This document shows, piece by piece, positions 61,028-64,000 of a stretch of DNA of 64,000 nucleotides. The notes under the pieces are model-generated. The model saw only the letters and a list, made by a program, of their open reading frames with translations. It searched no databases and had not been told where the DNA came from. The translations under genes were made by a program, and so were the position numbers. How positions within the stretch are numbered: position 1 is the stretch's first letter; the number at the start of each line of letters is the position of its first letter. Source of the DNA: Terrimonas ferruginea DSM 30193 (GTDB lineage Bacteria; Bacteroidota; Bacteroidia; Chitinophagales; Chitinophagaceae). Where the stretch lies: assembly GCF_000425585.1 (NCBI RefSeq), contig NZ_AUDS01000014.1, positions 124,001 through 188,000 on the forward strand, in the 5' to 3' direction.

Positions 61028-61091
61028 ATCGTGAATATGGCTGTTTACTTAATACCTATAACTTTTTGATTTTGACTTTTGAATTTTGAAT
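60996..61091. repeat. heptad array overlapping two coding sequences
   Basis: Words GTGAATC, GGCAATC, GTGAATC, GGCAATC, GTGAATC, GTGAATA (60996-61037), then TTTTGAT, TTTGACT, TTTGAAT, TTTGAAT (61064-61091). The first run encodes the C-terminus and stop of the sigma factor. The second holds the TTG start of the next gene. Confidence 0.88.
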
Positions 61092-62486
61092 TATAAAGAC
61101 AACATACCGTCATTTACCGCCGCTGATATCGAACGATATCACCGCGGTCTGCTGAACGCTGCCGAAATGCACCGCATGGAAAAAGCAGCGCTCGAAGACC
61201 CGTTCCTGGCAGATGCACTGGAAGGATATGAAATATCCGGTACGCAGGCGCAGGCAGACCTCACTGATCTGCAGAAACGCCTGGAAGCCCGTATACAGGA
61301 ATCTGCCGATGAAAAAGTCATTCCCATTTCCCGCGCCGGCAGCAGAAATTTCCCCTGGATGCGCGCCGCCGCCGCTGTTATACTTATCGCCGGAGCAGGC
61401 TGGCTCACCTATCGTTTTGGTTTTGATACCAACAACGATAAAGGCAATGTTGTACAAAACATTCCTGCCAAAACAGATAATACGGTTACCCCGACTCCAG
61501 ATTCCGTATCCAACGGATTCAACGCAATTACACCAACCGATTCAAAAAAATATACCATCACCGCTGATAAGCCTGCAGCAAAAACACCTGCTGATAATCC
61601 GGGTGCGGAACAACCCTTGTCCCAAGCCACAAAAGACGATCAGGCTTCCGCTGTCAACCAGCCCACTGCCACTCAAAAAGAACTTGCCGAAAACGACAGC
61701 CGTGCCAAACAGGAACAGGCCGCTAATGTATCGGCCAAAACATCCGTGAATGCGGAAGAAGTCAGCAATGCGCAAGCCGTCAAAGCAAGAGCTGTTGCCG
61801 CCGCACCGCAAAAAAAGCAGGCTGACGAGCGGAAGCTCTATGAAGTTGATGCAGCCAATGCCAATAATCAGACCCGTAATCAACAGGCTTTTATTCCACG
61901 CAACGTATACCGTGGCCGCGTATTGGATGCCAACAATAATCCATTGCCCTTTGCCAACGTTACCAACGTGCAGGATGGCATTGGCACCTACGCAGATGCC
62001 AAAGGTAATTTTGTGCTTACCTCTCCCGATTCCACCATGAATGTGAAAGTGAGATCGGTTGGTTTTGAAACAAACCAGTTGTCGTTACAACGCAATGGCA
62101 TCGCCAATCGCGTCGTGCTCGCAGAGGATCATTCACAGGTACAGACCATGGTGCTGAACAACCGCCAGCTCAATACCAACCGTTCCCGTTCTTCCACCAT
62201 CGTATTCGAAGAACCAGAGCCATTGGATGGTTGGGAAAATTATGACGCTTATCTCGCCAACAATATCCAGGAGCCCGAAGCTTCTACCCAGCTCAAACGC
62301 GCCGCTTCCGGCGGAGAGGTATCCGTTTCGTTTGAAGTAAACGAGTACGGCGAACCCGTTAACTTTAAGATCGAGAAATCACTTTGCACCATTTGCGACA
62401 AAGAAGCGATCCGGCTGATCAAGGAAGGACCACGCTGGAAACGCAAAGCGGGCAAACGTGTTACCGTCAGCGTTCCTTTCGGATAA
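61086..62486 (+). CDS. anti-sigma-like membrane protein with TonB C-terminal domain
   Basis: 466 residues from the TTG at 61086; the conserved N-terminal FTAADIERYHRGLL and KAALEDPFLADALEGYE support it, and the next ATG would cut these away. Cytoplasmic part 1-88, membrane span 91-109 (MRAAAAVILIAGAGWLTY), a long low-complexity periplasmic linker rich in Ala/Gln/Asn/Thr, a carboxypeptidase-like regulatory domain (about 276-350, YRGRVLDANNNPLPFANVT) and a TonB C-terminal domain (SVSFEVNEYGEPVNFKI ... RWKRKAGKRVTVSVPFG). Position behind an ECF sigma gene suggests it restrains the sigma factor and senses an envelope signal. Confidence 0.85.
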   Translation: MNYKDNIPSFTAADIERYHRGLLNAAEMHRMEKAALEDPFLADALEGYEISGTQAQADLTDLQKRLEARIQESADEKVIPISRAGSRNFPWMRAAAAVILIAGAGWLTYRFGFDTNNDKGNVVQNIPAKTDNTVTPTPDSVSNGFNAITPTDSKKYTITADKPAAKTPADNPGAEQPLSQATKDDQASAVNQPTATQKELAENDSRAKQEQAANVSAKTSVNAEEVSNAQAVKARAVAAAPQKKQADERKLYEVDAANANNQTRNQQAFIPRNVYRGRVLDANNNPLPFANVTNVQDGIGTYADAKGNFVLTSPDSTMNVKVRSVGFETNQLSLQRNGIANRVVLAEDHSQVQTMVLNNRQLNTNRSRSSTIVFEEPEPLDGWENYDAYLANNIQEPEASTQLKRAASGGEVSVSFEVNEYGEPVNFKIEKSLCTICDKEAIRLIKEGPRWKRKAGKRVTVSVPFG

Positions 62487-62516
62487 ATTCAAACGCACTC
62501 CGCATCTGATTTGCCT

Positions 62517-62524
62517 TAACTTTG
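62517..62524 (+). promoter_or_regulatory. -7 promoter element of the DUF2911 gene
   Basis: TAACTTTG, an exact TAnnTTTG match, 34 nt before the ATG at 62559. The -33 position carries no clear TTG. Confidence 0.45.
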
Positions 62525-62558
62525 CCGGGCATTCTCGTAAACAACTTAAACTATTTGC

Positions 62559-63392
62559 ATGAAACGTTTAGTTATTGCCATGGGCGCAGTCCTGTGCATG
62601 TGCACAGCCAACGCGCAACTTAAAACCCCGGCTCCCAGCCCGTCTCAAACCGTAAAGCAGGAGTTTGGTCTCTCTTCTATCGAACTCAGTTATTCCCGTC
62701 CCGGTGTTAAAGGACGCAAAGTATTCGGCGACCTCGTTCCTTATGGTAAAGTATGGCGTACCGGAGCCAACGGCGCTACCGTGCTCACCTTCGGCGATGA
62801 GGTGACCATCGGCGGCACCAAAATCCCTGCCGGCAAATACGGACTGCTCAGCATCCCTGACAAAGACAACTGGACCATCATCATCAGCAAGCAAACCGAC
62901 GTTACTTCTCCTGCAGCTTACAAACAGGAACAGGATGTTGTACGCTTCACGGCAAGCGTAAAAAAGGCACGCAAAAAAGCGGAGAACTTCACCATTCAGT
63001 TCAACGAACTCAATCCTACCAGCCTGCAACTGCAGATCCTGTGGGATAAATCGGAAGTAAGCTTCCCCATCACCACCGATGTAGATAGCAAAGTGATGGC
63101 CTCTATCGAAAAAGCCATGAAATCAGAAAAGCCGCCTTATTTCCAGGCTGCCGTGTATTACATGGAAAATGGTAAAGACCTGAACCAGGCACTCGAATGG
63201 TTCAACAAAGCCGTAGAACAAAATCCCAATGCTTTCTGGATACAGTATCAGTGGGCCAATTGTCTTGCCAAATTGGGTAAGAAAACGGAAGCAAGAGCCG
63301 CTTCTACGCGTTCACGCGAACTGGCTATGGAACAGAAAAATGAAGATTACGTAAGACTGAACGATAAGTTCCTGAAAGAACTTGGCAAGTAA
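62559..63392 (+). CDS. DUF2911 / TPR exported protein
   Basis: 277 residues with signal peptide (MKRLVIAMGAVLCMCTANA). DUF2911 covers about 21-165: SSIELSYSRPGVKGRKVFG, YGKVWRTGANGATVLTF and IPAGKYGLLSIPD. Two TPR-like helical pairs follow (DLNQALEWFNKAVEQNPNAFW, NCLAKLGKKTEARAAS). Probably periplasmic. Function of DUF2911 is unknown. A strong terminator follows. Confidence 0.93.
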   Translation: MKRLVIAMGAVLCMCTANAQLKTPAPSPSQTVKQEFGLSSIELSYSRPGVKGRKVFGDLVPYGKVWRTGANGATVLTFGDEVTIGGTKIPAGKYGLLSIPDKDNWTIIISKQTDVTSPAAYKQEQDVVRFTASVKKARKKAENFTIQFNELNPTSLQLQILWDKSEVSFPITTDVDSKVMASIEKAMKSEKPPYFQAAVYYMENGKDLNQALEWFNKAVEQNPNAFWIQYQWANCLAKLGKKTEARAASTRSRELAMEQKNEDYVRLNDKFLKELGK

Positions 63393-63416
63393 GCACAGTT
63401 TATTTTCTTTATAAAG

Positions 63417-63447
63417 AAAAGCTGCGTCATGACTGACGCAGCTTTTT
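63417..63447. terminator. bidirectional terminator between convergent genes
   Basis: AAAAGCTGCGTCA (63417-63429), loop TGAC, TGACGCAGCTTTT (63434-63446). A and T runs flank it, so it can serve both the DUF2911 gene and the symporter gene on the other strand. Confidence 0.9.
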
Positions 63448-64000
63448 TATTTCCCTGAAATAATTGTTTCATCCGCAGGTTCCGGCCATATCTTTTGTAA
63501 AAGATTACTAAGCAGCACGAGTCCAATGGCCCCGATCATGTTTAACCAAAGGAAACCGAGACTGATCACTTTGTATTGCGAAAGCACAAATAAACCGATG
63601 GTCATCAATTCGATTACGATGGCGGCTGCAAACACGGCTCTTCCCTGCACTTTCTTGCAATAAAACGCCACCAGGAAGATACCGAGTATCGTTCCGTAGA
63701 AAAGAGACCCCAAGATGTTCACGGCTTCGATCAGGCTATTGCCGATGTTGGCTGCAAACATCGCCGCTATCACACAAAACAGTCCCCAGGCGAAGCTGTA
63801 CCACTTGCCTGCACGGTAATCCTGTATTGGTGTACAGTCTTTTTTAATATAACGTTTATGAATATCCACCACTGTACACGAAGCCAATGAATTCAGGGCT
63901 GCCGCTATACTGCCCCACGAAGCGAGGAAGATCACCGCGATCAGCAAGCCCACCAAACCTACGGGCAGGTAATCGACCACGAAGCGCATGAAGATATAGT
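63447..64000 (-). CDS. sodium:solute symporter, C-terminal part
   Basis: Only the last 184 residues or so are in the window; the frame stays open to base 64000 (..YIF before the Met at 63989). The visible part has about five membrane spans. The segment IFLASWGSIAAALNSLASCTVVDIHKRY is a typical SSS (solute:sodium symporter) signature helix, and a motif DYRAGKWYSFAWG follows. Substrate cannot be told. Confidence 0.88.
   Translation of the reverse strand, partial: YIFMRFVVDYLPVGLVGLLIAVIFLASWGSIAAALNSLASCTVVDIHKRYIKKDCTPIQDYRAGKWYSFAWGLFCVIAAMFAANIGNSLIEAVNILGSLFYGTILGIFLVAFYCKKVQGRAVFAAAIVIELMTIGLFVLSQYKVISLGFLWLNMIGAIGLVLLSNLLQKIWPEPADETIISGK

Overview
The window looks like chromosomal DNA of a Bacteroidota bacterium, most likely family Chitinophagaceae. 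The basis is a SusC/SusD pair, type IX secretion C-terminal sorting domains, Oar-like TonB receptors, many Sec/lipoprotein signal peptides, promoters of the TTG-N19..21-TAnnTTTG type and frequent A-rich or absent Shine-Dalgarno sites. This rests on gene-family recognition; no database search was run. No prophage, IS element, CRISPR array or rRNA operon is visible.

Layout. 1-4876: end of a DUF2723 membrane protein, then a VWA + MoxR/Mg-chelatase-like AAA+ gene pair. 4948-13425: housekeeping genes (SnoaL-like protein, outer-membrane barrel, murB, NAD(P)-binding protein, priA, plsC, a DUF4258 protein), an mtaB gene cut short by repeat DNA, and a small ferredoxin-fold protein. 13611-17022: a type IX-sorted secreted protein, tRNA-Val(TAC), a decayed second tRNA-Val copy carrying a hairpin cluster, and an AT-richer three-gene islet (two paralogous membrane proteins and a GIY-YIG-like protein). 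17233-28005: a beta-glucan type polysaccharide utilisation locus: GH16 with Calx-beta, second GH16, PKD surface glycan-binding lipoprotein, SusD and SusC on the minus strand, with a divergent membrane-spanning Y_Y_Y/LuxR regulator. 28027-28989: clpS-aat, an N-degron pathway operon. 29105-43621: esterase, lone receiver protein, valS, an outer-membrane metallopeptidase/propeller/barrel protein, isoaspartyl peptidase, TamB and ribBA. 43789-57265: Oar-like receptor, DUF4846 lipoprotein, acyl-CoA carboxylase beta subunit, rnhA, DUF6580 protein, manA, YraN, zinc-ribbon and YkgJ proteins, lipoproteins and xerD. 57262-63392: TonB-plug/T9SS fusion, VWA outer-surface protein, ECF sigma factor with a TonB-domain anti-sigma-like partner, and a DUF2911 protein. 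The window ends inside a sodium:solute symporter.

How the genes work together. The clearest functional unit is the PUL: surface GH16 enzymes cut a beta-glucan, the PKD lipoprotein and SusD bind it, SusC imports it, and the divergent regulator probably senses it. Three ACTACATCA boxes in the SusC/regulator gap (spacings 11 and 43 nt) are candidate binding sites. A terminator between the SGBP and the GH16 genes probably lowers glycosidase expression relative to the importer.

The most unusual feature is non-coding. At least a dozen intergenic spacers are built from 7-nt words kept in strict phase over long runs (17 consecutive heptads at 58363-58481, 12 at 5470-5553, 7 at 42294-42342). The main word is NATTSAC, with N = T/C/G and S = C/G. 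Other spacers use ATTCAAA/AGTCAAA or ACTTAnn words, or an 8-nt relative. GC hairpins (CCCGAGACTTCGGG type) are inserted as whole multiples of 7 nt, and a palindrome with the core GGTTCGTGTATACACGAACC recurs. These arrays run into genes: they supply stop codons for several, and repeat DNA of this kind appears to have removed the 3' third of mtaB.
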